NCBI RefSeq assembly: GCF_024227435.1
Contig: NZ_CP100446.1
Location: 651,317-715,316 of the forward strand
From: Natrinema caseinilyticum
GTDB taxonomy: Archaea > Halobacteriota > Halobacteria > Halobacteriales > Natrialbaceae
Reading direction: 5' to 3'
DNA: 64,000 bases
Shown: in pieces, positions 55,831 to 64,000 of the stretch
Position numbering within the stretch: the first letter of the stretch is position 1
Layout of the letters: each line of letters starts with the position of its first letter
The notes under the pieces: model-generated
What the model saw: only the letters and a program-made list of their open reading frames with translations
Database searches by the model: none
Told to the model about the DNA's origin: nothing
Made by a program: the position numbers and the translations under genes

Positions 55831-57510
55831 ATGCGTGTATCGTATCAACATACGAACGTCCGGTACGGAAACGAGTCGACGCTCCTCCGATTTACGACCG
55901 ACGATGGGACGCGCGCGTGTGTTCTCGTCGACGCCGGTTCCGGTGTCGACCTCGATACGGTGCTCGCGGACGACGAGTACTTGAACGCGATCCTTCTCAC
56001 GCATGCGCACATAGATCACTACCGAACACTCGCGGAAAACGTGCGACACAACGCACCGATTTACGCGTCACGGGCGACGGCGTCTATCCTCGAGCACGCG
56101 TTGCCGGAGGCACAGAAGGACAACGATCTCGGGGATATTTCGGATGCCCTGACTGCCCTCGAGCCGATCGAAGACTGGACGTCCATTCTTCACGGCCTCG
56201 AGGTCGTCCCCGTCTCCGCGGGACATACACCCGGCGCAGCAGGCTTCGTGATCCGCTTTCGGGATCAGACCACCGGCCAGGACCTCTGGGACGACACCCG
56301 ACACCTGCTGGTGACCGGCGATTTCACGATCCGCCCCTGTGCTGGCTTTCCCGGGCTGGAAACGGCGTATCCGTTCGATATCGATGCCGTGTTTCTGAAC
56401 GTCTCGACGAACGAGTCGTACACGAGCGGGCTCAACGATTCGTTACAAACGGTTCTCGAGCGAGCGTATGCGGGCTCGCGCGTCGTCGTCGCGACGAGTT
56501 CACTGACCGGCACCCAGTACGCGACGCTGGTGGGACACGTCGCGTCGGAACTCGGGCGCGAGCTGCCGATCACGCTCGTCGGCCAGGCGGCGAAGCTATA
56601 CAACGCTCTCGAACTGACCGTTCCCGGGGTCGAAACGGCGGAAGTCTTCGATCGAACTGCGGCGGTACTCGAGCGAGGAGGGGTGACGATCGCCGGACCA
56701 GAGACGCCGGCTACGGGAAGTGCGGCCAGGCTCCTGGATTCGATCAGAGACGATCCCGCCAGCGTCTTCGTCCAACTCGTGACGGGTGATGCTTCCGCCG
56801 TTACGGACGCAGGCTGTACGACGCGGTACGTCGAACTCCGTAACCACCCATCCGTCGAATCGATCGACGCGTTCGTTCGCGACCTCGCTCCGAAGCAGGT
56901 CGTGATCAAACACGCGACGGGCGATACGCTCAATCGATTTCAGCGGCGATTCGATCACTGCTTCACGTGGGGAACGAACGATGAAGCCGTCCATCACCTC
57001 TACCAGGACGGTGAGTGGCAGGCACCGAGTTGGATCGCGGAGTCCACCGCATCGCAGATTCGGCGACGCCAGTGGGAAGCGAGCCAAAACCGACCGGTCG
57101 ATGTCGGCGGAACGCTCTCGTCCGTCGAGCGAGACGGGATCGACCTCGAGGCAGCGGGGGTGGATATCGAAACACTCGAGGCCGTTTTCTCTCGATCCTC
57201 GACCGACCCGTACGCGACGTCAGAATCCGAGACCGAGATGGTGACGGAGACGCGGACGGAAACGCAACCTGCCGACACACGGACGGACGCCGGACACCAG
57301 TCGGACGACGATGCGTCGCTCGAGACGGAGGTTCTAGAGCGTCTCGCGGCAATCGAAGCGAAACTCGACCGGTCCGAGAAAACGGTTCAGGCACGCGTGC
57401 TCACCGACAACGACGGCGAGCAGTTCCTGCGACTCCTGGAGGATGCCGATATCGAATCGCAGGACATCGTCGAAGTCGTTATTTCGACGGACGGAACCGA
57501 CCATCCGTAG
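55831..57510 (+). CDS. Large MBL-fold exonuclease-like protein
   Basis: A 559-residue protein. The MBL domain carries LTHAHIDHYRTL (His58, His60, Asp62, His63), SAGHTPGAAGF and LVTGDFTIRP. The middle part (VVVATSSLTGTQYATLVGHV onward) and the KQVVIKHATGD segment resemble the beta-CASP layout of RNA/DNA nucleases. The last 150 residues are acidic and helical, with no clear domain. The Met at 55831 (MRVSYQHTNVRYG) is chosen; codons upstream lack similarity. It may be a nuclease acting on RNA. Apart from the MBL motif, the assignment is tentative. Confidence 0.75.
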   Translation: MRVSYQHTNVRYGNESTLLRFTTDDGTRACVLVDAGSGVDLDTVLADDEYLNAILLTHAHIDHYRTLAENVRHNAPIYASRATASILEHALPEAQKDNDLGDISDALTALEPIEDWTSILHGLEVVPVSAGHTPGAAGFVIRFRDQTTGQDLWDDTRHLLVTGDFTIRPCAGFPGLETAYPFDIDAVFLNVSTNESYTSGLNDSLQTVLERAYAGSRVVVATSSLTGTQYATLVGHVASELGRELPITLVGQAAKLYNALELTVPGVETAEVFDRTAAVLERGGVTIAGPETPATGSAARLLDSIRDDPASVFVQLVTGDASAVTDAGCTTRYVELRNHPSVESIDAFVRDLAPKQVVIKHATGDTLNRFQRRFDHCFTWGTNDEAVHHLYQDGEWQAPSWIAESTASQIRRRQWEASQNRPVDVGGTLSSVERDGIDLEAAGVDIETLEAVFSRSSTDPYATSESETEMVTETRTETQPADTRTDAGHQSDDDASLETEVLERLAAIEAKLDRSEKTVQARVLTDNDGEQFLRLLEDADIESQDIVEVVISTDGTDHP

Positions 57511-57620
57511 CCCCCTCGCAGTACTGGTCCCGTTCTCGAGGAGCGGGTGCCCTCGGCCGGCCGGATTCGAGATCCGGCTGATCGGTCGGAGACCGACCAA
57601 AAAGCGGTGAATATCCGGGG

Positions 57621-57860
57621 TTAGACCGGGACGCAGATCGTCACACAGTTCTTGTAGTGGTGACACTCCCACGTGTCGCTCGCCCTGAACGCGTCCGTTA
57701 TGTCCACTTCCCGCGTATCGACGCCTCTGTCGATCAGTTGCCGTTCGATTTCTTTTTCTATCTCCGCTATCTGGTCCTCGCTGTACTCGGATTCGACGAT
57801 GTAGCTCTCACCCACCGACTCATCCACCCGTACTCGTATTTTCGGTCCGTCGTCAGTCAT
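57621..57860 (-). CDS. Small protein with Cys-rich C-terminal tail
   Basis: A 79-residue protein. The first 60 residues are charged and regular (KIRVRVDESVGESYIVESEY, then IAEIEKEIERQLIDRG). The last 16 read WECHHYKNCVTICVPV and carry three Cys (66, 72, 76) and two His in an otherwise Cys-free protein. The layout, acidic leader plus short Cys-rich tail, is what a peptide precursor or a small metal-binding protein looks like. No modification enzyme is obvious nearby. The Met at 57860 (MTDDGPKIRV) is chosen; an alternative is at 57896. I recognise no family. Confidence 0.6.
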   Translation of the reverse strand: MTDDGPKIRVRVDESVGESYIVESEYSEDQIAEIEKEIERQLIDRGVDTREVDITDAFRASDTWECHHYKNCVTICVPV

Positions 57861-58119
57861 GATTTCCGTCCGTGTCACCGCTCGAGGCACGTACACGAGT
57901 GCCCGAACGGTGCTACTCGATCACGAGCAATAGTAATTACCTACCTATCCCATCGTTCCAAACAACCATCGGCCATTACATTTGGTGACCGTTTCCCTCC
58001 ATCAGGTATTTTTAACAGTAATAGCCCATTAGCGAACCAGTCATCCGTATCAATTTCGTGACTCCCCCGTTGAAACGCGCCGCCCTCGATATCGCATCAT
58101 TCGGTTTATTTTCTCGTTC

Positions 58120-58407
58120 CTACACACGTCCGTCGCTTTCCGGCCCGACCACCGTGATATCCCCCGTACTGAACACGGCTACGTCACATCCTTCGATTGT
58201 AAACGCGACGTAGCTGTTCGGCTGTGAGCGAGACTGCACGAGGCGGTCCAGTATTTCGGGATCGATAGTGTCGGAGAGTGGCTCGAGTTCGAGCGGGTCG
58301 ACGCCCAGTTCTGTCGCTACTTTGCGAACCACGCGAAGACTCACGTCCTCGCGGTACGCAGCCGGTGGCCCATCGCCGTGACCGGCTGTGTTTCCTTCGT
58401 TGAACAT
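58120..58407 (-). CDS. HalOD1 output-domain protein
   Basis: A protein of about 95 residues consisting almost only of the haloarchaeal output domain HalOD1: DVSLRVVRKVATELGVDPLE, then PLSDTIDPEILDRLVQS, then VAFTIEGCDVAVFSTGDITV. The start at 58407 (MFNEGNTAGHG) gives the usual short lead; longer forms from 58455 or 58479 are possible. HalOD1 proteins are thought to act in haloarchaeal signal output, often as single domains next to regulators. Here it is divergent from the broken HTH-10 gene. Confidence 0.82.
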   Translation of the reverse strand: MFNEGNTAGHGDGPPAAYREDVSLRVVRKVATELGVDPLELEPLSDTIDPEILDRLVQSRSQPNSYVAFTIEGCDVAVFSTGDITVVGPESDGRV

Positions 58408-58590
58408 CGATACGAGCCAGAACGCGCCGCGTCCGGTTACGTTTGTAGCGTACATAATTTCCCGTTCCCGCTTACACACCCTACGTATTTACAGCGGAAA
58501 GCAGACCCCACACGGTCGGTGACGAACACGATCTCGAGTACTGGCAAGCTAAACGTTTAGCCATTCGCCGCTATCTAGATCGAACTATCG

Positions 58591-59223
58591 ATGAGTGTGC
58601 TGGCCGAATTTTCGCTCCCGACAGACGCCTTCGTTCTCGGTGATGCGCTCCAGGCCGACGGAATCGAGCGCGTCGAATTCGACTGTCCCATTCCCGCGCG
58701 GAACGGCGCCATGCCGTATTTTTGGGTGTGGTGACGGCAGTTCGACGCGTTCGAAACGGCTCTTCAATCGGAGTCGGCCATCGAACGAGTATCCGTCGTC
58801 GACGAACTCGAGGATAATCGACTGTACCGAGCGGAGTGGAACGCCCGTATTTCCCTCCTCCTGGAGGCGACTCGAGAGAGTAACGGAGCTCTCCGGACGG
58901 TGACCGGCGAGAAACGGTGGACACTCGAAGTCCTGTTCGAAACGCATGCGGATCTGAAAACGTTCGCCGGCTATTACGCCGAATCAGCCGTCGAATTGAC
59001 CCTCAACCGCGTTCACTCGATCACCAAATCGGCCGACGACAGATACGAATTGACGTCGACGCAGCGGGAAACACTGGTCACAGCCGAGCAGCGGGGGTAC
59101 TACGGCGAACCGAGAGCAGTTACGATGGAAGAATTGGCCGGCGAACTCGACGTGTCACTTCCAGCCGTAAGTGGGCGGCTCCGCCGCGGAACGTCACAAC
59201 TCATCCGAAACACGCTGCTATGA
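58591..59223 (+). pseudogene. Bacterio-opsin activator-type HTH-10 regulator, interrupted by a stop
   Basis: Reads MSVLAEFSLPTDAFVLGDAL and continues, but an in-frame TGA at 58732-58734 follows YFWVW. After it the frame runs on without shift (RQFDAFETALQSESAIERVS) to the C-terminal HTH-10 domain LTSTQRETLVTAEQRGYYGE and ELAGELDVSLPAVSGRLRRG. The complete protein would be 210 residues, the normal size for single-domain bat-like regulators. A single base change explains the stop. Translation might restart downstream at the Met at 58900, giving a shorter HTH protein. Confidence 0.78.
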
Positions 59224-59485
59224 CCGCACGCGGAGAGAGCGAACCCGTGACCCAGGTGAGGGCGTTCGCCGAGCGAGTGATCAATGACCATACATGTATC
59301 CCCTCTTATGAAGGGTTATATTTTTCACCCTCACTCTTCTGAGCCATGCGCACGAACAACGAAACTGAGACGAAGACCTGACGGGAGGGGATTTTGTGGT
59401 GTCGTCGACTCTCTCCGCTCCGCGATGGATAGCAGCGACAGAATCTCTCAGATGAGCTACCTCGAAATCAGGTGAACACGAAACA
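59224..59485. promoter_or_regulatory. Upstream region of the MEDS-GAF-HTH-10 gene
   Basis: About 260 bases. An AT-rich element GTTATATTTTTCACC near 59315-59329 lies between AGGGT and ACCCT, a short inverted repeat. It could be a terminator of the broken regulator gene or a promoter with a long leader for the sensor gene. No gene is supported. Confidence 0.35.
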
Positions 59486-61840
59486 GTGACCAACGTAACG
59501 CAAAACCGATTCGATCACCAGCCCGACCATCCCCACAACACGCTCTTGTACGATTCCCGTCGCGAGCAATTCGAGGCAATTATCCCGTTTATCCGGGAGG
59601 GGTTACGCACCGATGACTACTGTCTCTACCTCGTAGACGACACCACCAGAGATCAACTCGTCGATGCCTTTCACCGGTCGGCCGTCGATATCGAATCGGC
59701 CCGCGAAAGCGGCCAGTTCGCTATCGAGCAGGCGTCTGATCTCTATCTAACAGACGGACGGTTCGACGGGAACCAGGTCGTCGATTCCCTGGAGGAGAAA
59801 ATATCCGACGCGGTTGATTCGGGGTACGACAACCTTCGAATCACCGGAGAAATGACCTGGGCTGCGGAGCACGGCGTCGATCTCGACCGGCTCAAAGTTT
59901 ATGAGCGACAGGTCGACGACCTCTTTCGAACAGCACCGGTGAAGGGTATCTGTCAGTACCGTCGGTCGCGGTTTCCACCCGCATTCATCTCACATCTCCT
60001 TCATTCCCATCCGAAGGTCGTAGACGGCGCGGAGAAGCGGTTGAATTGTCATTACGAGTACCCCGAGGAATACTGCGACAACGCTTACAGCGCGGAAACG
60101 GTCGACCGAAAACTTCGGACGATTTCGGCACAGACCGAAGTCTCGAATTCACTCGCCGAGCGCAACCGGTGTCTCTCGTTGCTCGACCAGCTCTCGGACC
60201 AACTCCACGCGGCAGACCGCGACGAGATCGAGCACGTCGCGGGCGAACTCATCGGCGAAGTCATTTCACCTGCCCGCATCTCCGTCTGGCAGTACGAAAG
60301 CTCCGCTGGACGACTGCAGCCCCAACTCGTCGAAAATTCCATCGAGATGGATGGCGACGCGTTTAGAGATGTGGTCGAAAGCCGTGCCTGGGACACTTTC
60401 GCGAAAAACGAGGCCCAGGAGTTCGATACCGAAACGTCACCTCCGGTTACCGGGCTTCTCGTCCCGCTCGGAGAAGACGGCGTCTTTTGTGTCGAGACTC
60501 CGCGAGACGCCGGGTTTCCACCGACCGATCGGCACTTCGTCCGGACGGTCGTCGGCCAGACGGAGGCCGTCCTCGAGCGAGTTTCGTACGAACGCCACCT
60601 CGAGAAGAAAAACACGACGTTACAGGAACAGAATTCACACCTGCAACGAGTCAACAGGATCAATTCGGTGATCCGGGGGATTAGCCGGGCCCTCGTCGAT
60701 TCGACGACCGAGCGGGAGATCGTACAGAACGTCTGTGACTTGCTCGTCGAGGATACTCATATCGAGTACGTCTGGTACGGGTCCTACGACCCGGCAACCG
60801 AGGCGATCACGCCCACGTTTGCCGCAGGATCGGGCCAAGGCTACCTGGATGCTCTCACGCTCGAAGACGAGTGGGATACCACCGAACCTTCGGGACGCGC
60901 CGTCCGGACCGGGGACGTCAATACCGTACGCAACATCTACGACGAGCCGCCACTGGCCCACTGGCAAGAACAAGCGCTCAAACGGGGGTTTCAATCCATC
61001 ATCAGCCTTCCCATCTGTTTCGATACGTCTCTGTACGGTGTATTTACCTGTTACAGCGACAAGCCGGATCGATTCGACAGCGAAATGAGAGCCGTCCTCG
61101 ACGAACTCAGCGACGGGATCGCGTGTGCGATGAACAGCGTCGAGCGAAAACGGGCGCTCGTTTCAGAGCAGGTCACGGAACTCGAAATACAGGTGACGGA
61201 GACGAACTCGCCCCTCGTCCGCTTCGCTACCGAGAACGGCTGTCGTATCGAGATCGAGAACGTCGCTTCAACTGATAAGAACGAGTTCCAGGTGTTCGTG
61301 ACGTTTACCGGCGTCGCTCCGGAGGAGGTCCGACACTACGCGACGACGTCGCCGACGATATCTTCGTTCGAACTCCTTGCCGAAGCCGACTCCGAACACA
61401 CCCACTTGTTCGAAATTACTGAACAGTGTGTGATCGACCGACTACTCGCACACAACGTCGTTCCACAATTGATCAGTATCGAAGACGGAGAGGCGCACAT
61501 GACCGTGAATATCTCACAAAGCGCGAACGTCCGAAACATCATCGATGTGATACAGTCGACCTACCCGAGCGCAGAGATCGTCAGACGACGTGACAGAACG
61601 AAACCGCTGTCCCAACCGGCCGATATCAAATCGGAACTGTGCAACAAACTGACGGATCGACAACTCGAAATCCTGCAGTTGGCACTACATAGTGGATACT
61701 TCGAGCGACCGCGTGAACGGACGGCCGAAGAACTCGCCGACTCGCTCGGTGTATCGCATCCGACAGTCAGTCGTCACCTCCGCGAAGCGGAGCGCAAAGT
61801 ATTCTCGTTGCTTCTCGGAACGGAATCGTCGTCCGATTGA
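59486..61840 (+). CDS. MEDS-GAF-GAF-HTH-10 sensor/regulator
   Basis: A 784-residue soluble signalling regulator. Residues 15-200 form a MEDS (DcmR-like) sensory domain (NTLLYDSRREQFEAIIPFIR, then LRITGEMTWAAEHGVDLDRL). Two GAF-like domains follow, roughly 215-365 and 395-560, the second with IEYVWYGSYDPATEAITPTF. The C-terminus has a bacterio-opsin activator-type domain (575-700) and an HTH-10 ending at residue 780 (LTDRQLEILQLALHSGYFER, ELADSLGVSHPTVSRHLREA). A GTG at 59486 is used as start. MEDS domains sense hydrocarbon derivatives or redox signals in other systems. It is the largest regulator here and may control the nearby cluster. Confidence 0.87.
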   Translation: MTNVTQNRFDHQPDHPHNTLLYDSRREQFEAIIPFIREGLRTDDYCLYLVDDTTRDQLVDAFHRSAVDIESARESGQFAIEQASDLYLTDGRFDGNQVVDSLEEKISDAVDSGYDNLRITGEMTWAAEHGVDLDRLKVYERQVDDLFRTAPVKGICQYRRSRFPPAFISHLLHSHPKVVDGAEKRLNCHYEYPEEYCDNAYSAETVDRKLRTISAQTEVSNSLAERNRCLSLLDQLSDQLHAADRDEIEHVAGELIGEVISPARISVWQYESSAGRLQPQLVENSIEMDGDAFRDVVESRAWDTFAKNEAQEFDTETSPPVTGLLVPLGEDGVFCVETPRDAGFPPTDRHFVRTVVGQTEAVLERVSYERHLEKKNTTLQEQNSHLQRVNRINSVIRGISRALVDSTTEREIVQNVCDLLVEDTHIEYVWYGSYDPATEAITPTFAAGSGQGYLDALTLEDEWDTTEPSGRAVRTGDVNTVRNIYDEPPLAHWQEQALKRGFQSIISLPICFDTSLYGVFTCYSDKPDRFDSEMRAVLDELSDGIACAMNSVERKRALVSEQVTELEIQVTETNSPLVRFATENGCRIEIENVASTDKNEFQVFVTFTGVAPEEVRHYATTSPTISSFELLAEADSEHTHLFEITEQCVIDRLLAHNVVPQLISIEDGEAHMTVNISQSANVRNIIDVIQSTYPSAEIVRRRDRTKPLSQPADIKSELCNKLTDRQLEILQLALHSGYFERPRERTAEELADSLGVSHPTVSRHLREAERKVFSLLLGTESSSD

Positions 61841-61930
61841 ATACGTATATACGCATGTACGCCTTCTCGAGTATCGATCATAACTATATGCGGAGAGCGG
61901 CTTTCCGAAGTCTAACGAGAGAGCAATACC

Positions 61931-62221
61931 ATGGACGACGATCCAGAACCCGACGAAAATTCGGCTTCTGTCACCAGATGCATCTCGGCGTATGGGTCAG
62001 TCACACACGCAATCGTTGCTGCGATCGCAGACGCGACCGGGACCGATCCATCGAGCGTAACGCCGATATACAACGCAGTCGATACGGATGGACTGGATAC
62101 CCTCCTGAAAGATACAGATCGGGCTGTCGCGGTCGATTTGCAGATTCTATTCACCGTCGAGAACTGCCGTGTCAGAATCTACGGCGACGGACGCGTCGTC
62201 GTGACGCCTCCGGACGACTGA
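61931..62221 (+). CDS. HalOD1 output-domain protein
   Basis: A 96-residue protein made of a single HalOD1 domain: GSVTHAIVAAIADATGTDPS, then PIYNAVDTDGLDTLLKDTDR, then QILFTVENCRVRIYGDGRVV. It is closely followed by the PadR gene and preceded by the MEDS regulator on the same strand, so it may be part of the same signalling unit. A second single-domain HalOD1 protein is at 58120-58407. TAACTATATGC near 61880 is a possible promoter element. Confidence 0.82.
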   Translation: MDDDPEPDENSASVTRCISAYGSVTHAIVAAIADATGTDPSSVTPIYNAVDTDGLDTLLKDTDRAVAVDLQILFTVENCRVRIYGDGRVVVTPPDD

Positions 62222-62365
62222 TTCCGACAAATCGGTTCCGCTGTGCGAACGCGTCCGCGGACGTCTATCCGGTGGACGATTGGGTGACTTCCTTTCGACT
62301 CGAGTTCGGTTGTTGCGTCGCGAGACATAGACGGAATTTTATACGGCGGTCCCAAGGATCGAAGT

Positions 62366-62644
62366 ATGTACGATCTCACTGGATTCCAGCGTGACTTGCT
62401 GTACGTGATTGCGGGACAAGATGAGCCACACGGGCTCGCCATCAAAGAAGAACTCGAGCGCTACTACGAGAAGGAAATCCATCACGGACGGCTCTATCCG
62501 AACCTGGATACGCTCGTCGACAAAGGACTCGTCGAAAAGGGGGAAAAGGATCGCCGAACAAACGTCTATTCGGTCACTCGTCGCGGCACGCGAGAACTCG
62601 AAGCCCGACGAGAGTGGGAGGATCAGTACGTCGGCCTCGATTAG
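62366..62644 (+). CDS. PadR-family transcriptional regulator
   Basis: Winged-helix regulator of 92 residues with the full haloarchaeal PadR form: MYDLTGFQRDLLYVIAGQDE, then HGLAIKEELERYYEKEIHHG, then LVEKGEKDRRTNVYSVTRRG. ATTTTATACGG near 62337 is a TATA-like element about 28 bases before the ATG, consistent with a leaderless transcript. The gene at 38877-39155 is a relative with an altered N-terminus. Its target is not evident; it may regulate itself or a neighbouring gene. Confidence 0.9.
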   Translation: MYDLTGFQRDLLYVIAGQDEPHGLAIKEELERYYEKEIHHGRLYPNLDTLVDKGLVEKGEKDRRTNVYSVTRRGTRELEARREWEDQYVGLD

Positions 62645-62900
62645 GAACGGCGTTCCACGACTCAGATGGTTTCGGTGACACCAGTTCCGCCGGTAGAGAG
62701 GCATATGTGCGGAAAGCCGGTTGATGACTGGCCGTCGTCGATATTCAACCGTACTGTAGACAGGCGTTGAACGTGTCTGGCGCGTCGGATTGCGGTCAGC
62801 GACCGGCTGCGTCCGTCACTCGCCCGGTCGAAAGCACCGAGAAGACGCGGATCCGCGAATTGAACGCTACGTTTTTACGAGACAGAAGCTTCGAACCGAT

Positions 62901-63227
62901 GTGGGACGATATCAGCCAGGAATTCACGATTCGTTCATCAAGTGTGATACGCCACGGTGTGGTGCGAACAACGCTCCGGAGGGATCCGCCGAGTACGACA
63001 CGGACTGCTGGCGATGTGGAGAACCACTGGGTGGGAAACCCGAACTCGGGGACACCGTCGCCGTCGATATCGTCGACGAGAAGTCCGATGGAACGCTCGT
63101 CTGCAAAACCGAGAGCGGATTCGTCCTCTTTCTCGAGGCAGAGACGTCGGCGATCGAAGCGACCGTTCGCGTCACGTCGATCGACGAAACGTACGGCGAG
63201 GCAGAACTGGTCGAAACGGATCCGTGA
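62901..63227 (+). CDS. Zinc-ribbon and TRAM-like domain protein
   Basis: A protein of about 108 residues if started at the GTG at 62901. The first half has four Cys in a ribbon layout (KCDTPRCGANN and DTDCWRCGEPL). The second half, GDTVAVDIVDEKSDGTLVCK followed by ESGFVLFLEAETSAIEATVR and VTSIDETYGEAELVE, resembles an OB-like TRAM domain, a nucleic-acid-binding fold. TTTTTACG near 62873 lies about 27 bases ahead of 62901, which supports that start over a longer frame from 62790. A role in RNA or tRNA binding is likely by family. The boundary is not certain. Confidence 0.65.
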   Translation: MGRYQPGIHDSFIKCDTPRCGANNAPEGSAEYDTDCWRCGEPLGGKPELGDTVAVDIVDEKSDGTLVCKTESGFVLFLEAETSAIEATVRVTSIDETYGEAELVETDP

Positions 63228-63404
63228 CGGCGACAGACGATCGTCTATCACACGTTTCTTCGAACCGAAGAAAAAGCGTCATCGGTTGTCCGGCCATGCT
63301 AATTAGAGAGTCGCATCAGATAGCCGCCCTTTCGACGCGGCCTCGTTCGGCGATCGCTCTCTGCTCGTTCGTTCGACCGGAACGCCTCTTCGGTTGGACA
63401 TTCT
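63228..63404. other. Spacer before the repeat clusters
   Basis: Non-coding stretch between the TRAM-like gene and the first TTAG repeat. No gene or clear site is seen. Confidence 0.4.
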
Positions 63405-63951
63405 GATTAGTCTAACCGGTTAGGCTATCCGACAAGCTGTTCCAGGTTCATCCGAGTCGCTTCTGTATGAGACTCGATCGCTCTCGACGAACGGACGGGC
63501 AAATCGTTCGATATAGCCAACCATACGTCCTAATCAGTTAGCCTTACCAGTTAGACTAAACGGAGAGTATTCGACCGCGGTGTCGTCGAGAGACGATTTT
63601 TCGCTCGGCCGAGAGGAAAGCTACTCGATTAGACTTTCCAGTTAGCCCATTCGGCATATCACCGGCTCGAAACGAGATCGGTGAGTGCCGACGTGCGAGC
63701 AGCCGGTGACGGACCGGTTGCTGTAGGCAATACATTCGGGAGTTCAAACAGACGCCTCCAAGTTAGCCTGATCAGTTAGGCTATTCGATCACCCTATTCG
63801 ATTAGATAGTCTGTCTAGAATGGAGGAATTAGACCGGCTGAGTAGACTGCCAGGATCGGCGATTGTACAGACGAAGGAGCCTAACCGGTTAGACTATCTC
63901 GTTAGACTACTCGGTTAGACCATCCTATCAACTATTCTTGATAACCTATCC
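63405..63951. repeat. Clusters of 13-base-period TTAG-type repeats
   Basis: Units of 13 bases with pattern (G/A)(G/A)TTAGNCTANYC occur back to back in clusters. They are at 63405 and 63418; 63536 and 63549; 63627 and 63640; 63761, 63774, 63787 and 63800; and 63887, 63900 and 63913, with weaker units in register at 63827, 63840, 63926 and 63939. Some pairs are also palindromic across the joint (TAACCGGTTA at 63414-63423 and 63883-63892). No gene is found here and a period of 13 cannot encode a repeated peptide. The array may continue past the window end. Possible roles are an operator array, an iteron region or a chromosomal site. Confidence 0.75.
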
Positions 63952-64000
63952 GGATGGTTTTGTGATCGAACCGATAGCGTGGACGAAGTGGAAAACCTCA

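Noticed and set aside
57621..57860. Calling the Cys-tail protein a lanthipeptide precursor
   Set aside because: No LanM-like or other maturase is in the window and the tail has few Ser/Thr; kept only as an open possibility.
63405..63951. CRISPR array at the window end
   Set aside because: Units are only 13 bases, lie back to back and have no spacers of even length; no cas genes are seen.
63405..63951. Haloarchaeal origin recognition boxes in the repeat region
   Set aside because: The TTAG units do not resemble the TTxCACCxGAAAC-type boxes with G-runs, and no orc1/cdc6 gene is present in the window.
1..64000. tRNA or rRNA genes
   Set aside because: I looked for TTCGAA-type T-loop words with acceptor-stem pairing; the GGTTCGAA words seen (for example near 7483) lie in protein genes and cannot fold as tRNA.

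Overview
The window is haloarchaeal DNA (class Halobacteria, probably Natrialbales-like). The predicted proteins are very acidic, the codons are mostly GC-rich, and several genes have a TATA-like box about 25-30 bases ahead of the start codon, as in leaderless haloarchaeal transcripts. It also holds families largely confined to haloarchaea: HalOD1 output domains, bacterio-opsin-activator HTH-10 regulators and NP1902A-type F420 oxidoreductases. The mix of paralogous catabolic genes, broken genes and insertion sequences suggests an accessory chromosomal region or a megaplasmid. All functions are read from sequence motifs without database searches.

0-33 kb is an acyl-CoA catabolism island. It has the ATPase of a branched-chain amino-acid type ABC importer, three acyl-CoA synthetases (one frameshifted), two closely similar thiolases, 3-hydroxybutyryl-CoA dehydrogenase, an enoyl-CoA hydratase, two intact acyl-CoA dehydrogenases and one wrecked one, two SDR oxidoreductases, a CitE/HpcH lyase-like protein, three F420-dependent luciferase-like oxidoreductases (one frameshifted) and two metallo-beta-lactamase hydrolases. 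At 12.9-22.1 kb a visibly AT-richer block combines a CoA ligase, SDR, CitE-like lyase, TAXI-type TRAP transporter, acyl-CoA dehydrogenase and a divergent IclR regulator. It reads as a transferred uptake-and-degradation module for an organic acid of unknown identity. IS5-, IS630- and IS6-type elements and many truncated genes show that the island is being rearranged and is decaying.

33-49 kb is a mosaic of remnants and small operons: a truncated MFS gene abutting a dehydrogenase fragment, an apparently complete IS6-family element, a truncated SulP gene, a Tat-exported DUF1254 protein, an SMR efflux gene near a PadR regulator, an HTH protein paired with a hypothetical protein, a DUF1326-DUF2182 pair, an MFS transporter, a DUF429 protein and a plasmid-like coiled-coil operon. 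Two diverged copies of a non-coding element at 43.6 and 49.2 kb share a long hairpin with a compensatory base-pair change.

49-58 kb looks like core-type haloarchaeal DNA: an MBL hydrolase, a DUF302-methyltransferase pair, a multicopper oxidase abutting a ZIP-type metal transporter that carries an extra N-terminal domain, another methyltransferase, a large MBL protein and a small protein with a cysteine-rich tail.

58-64 kb is a regulatory cluster: two HalOD1 proteins, an HTH-10 regulator broken by an in-frame stop, a 784-residue MEDS-GAF-HTH-10 sensor-regulator, a PadR regulator and a zinc-ribbon/TRAM-like protein. The last 600 bases are non-coding and carry clusters of a TTAG-containing repeat with a 13-base period, the most striking unexplained pattern in the window.
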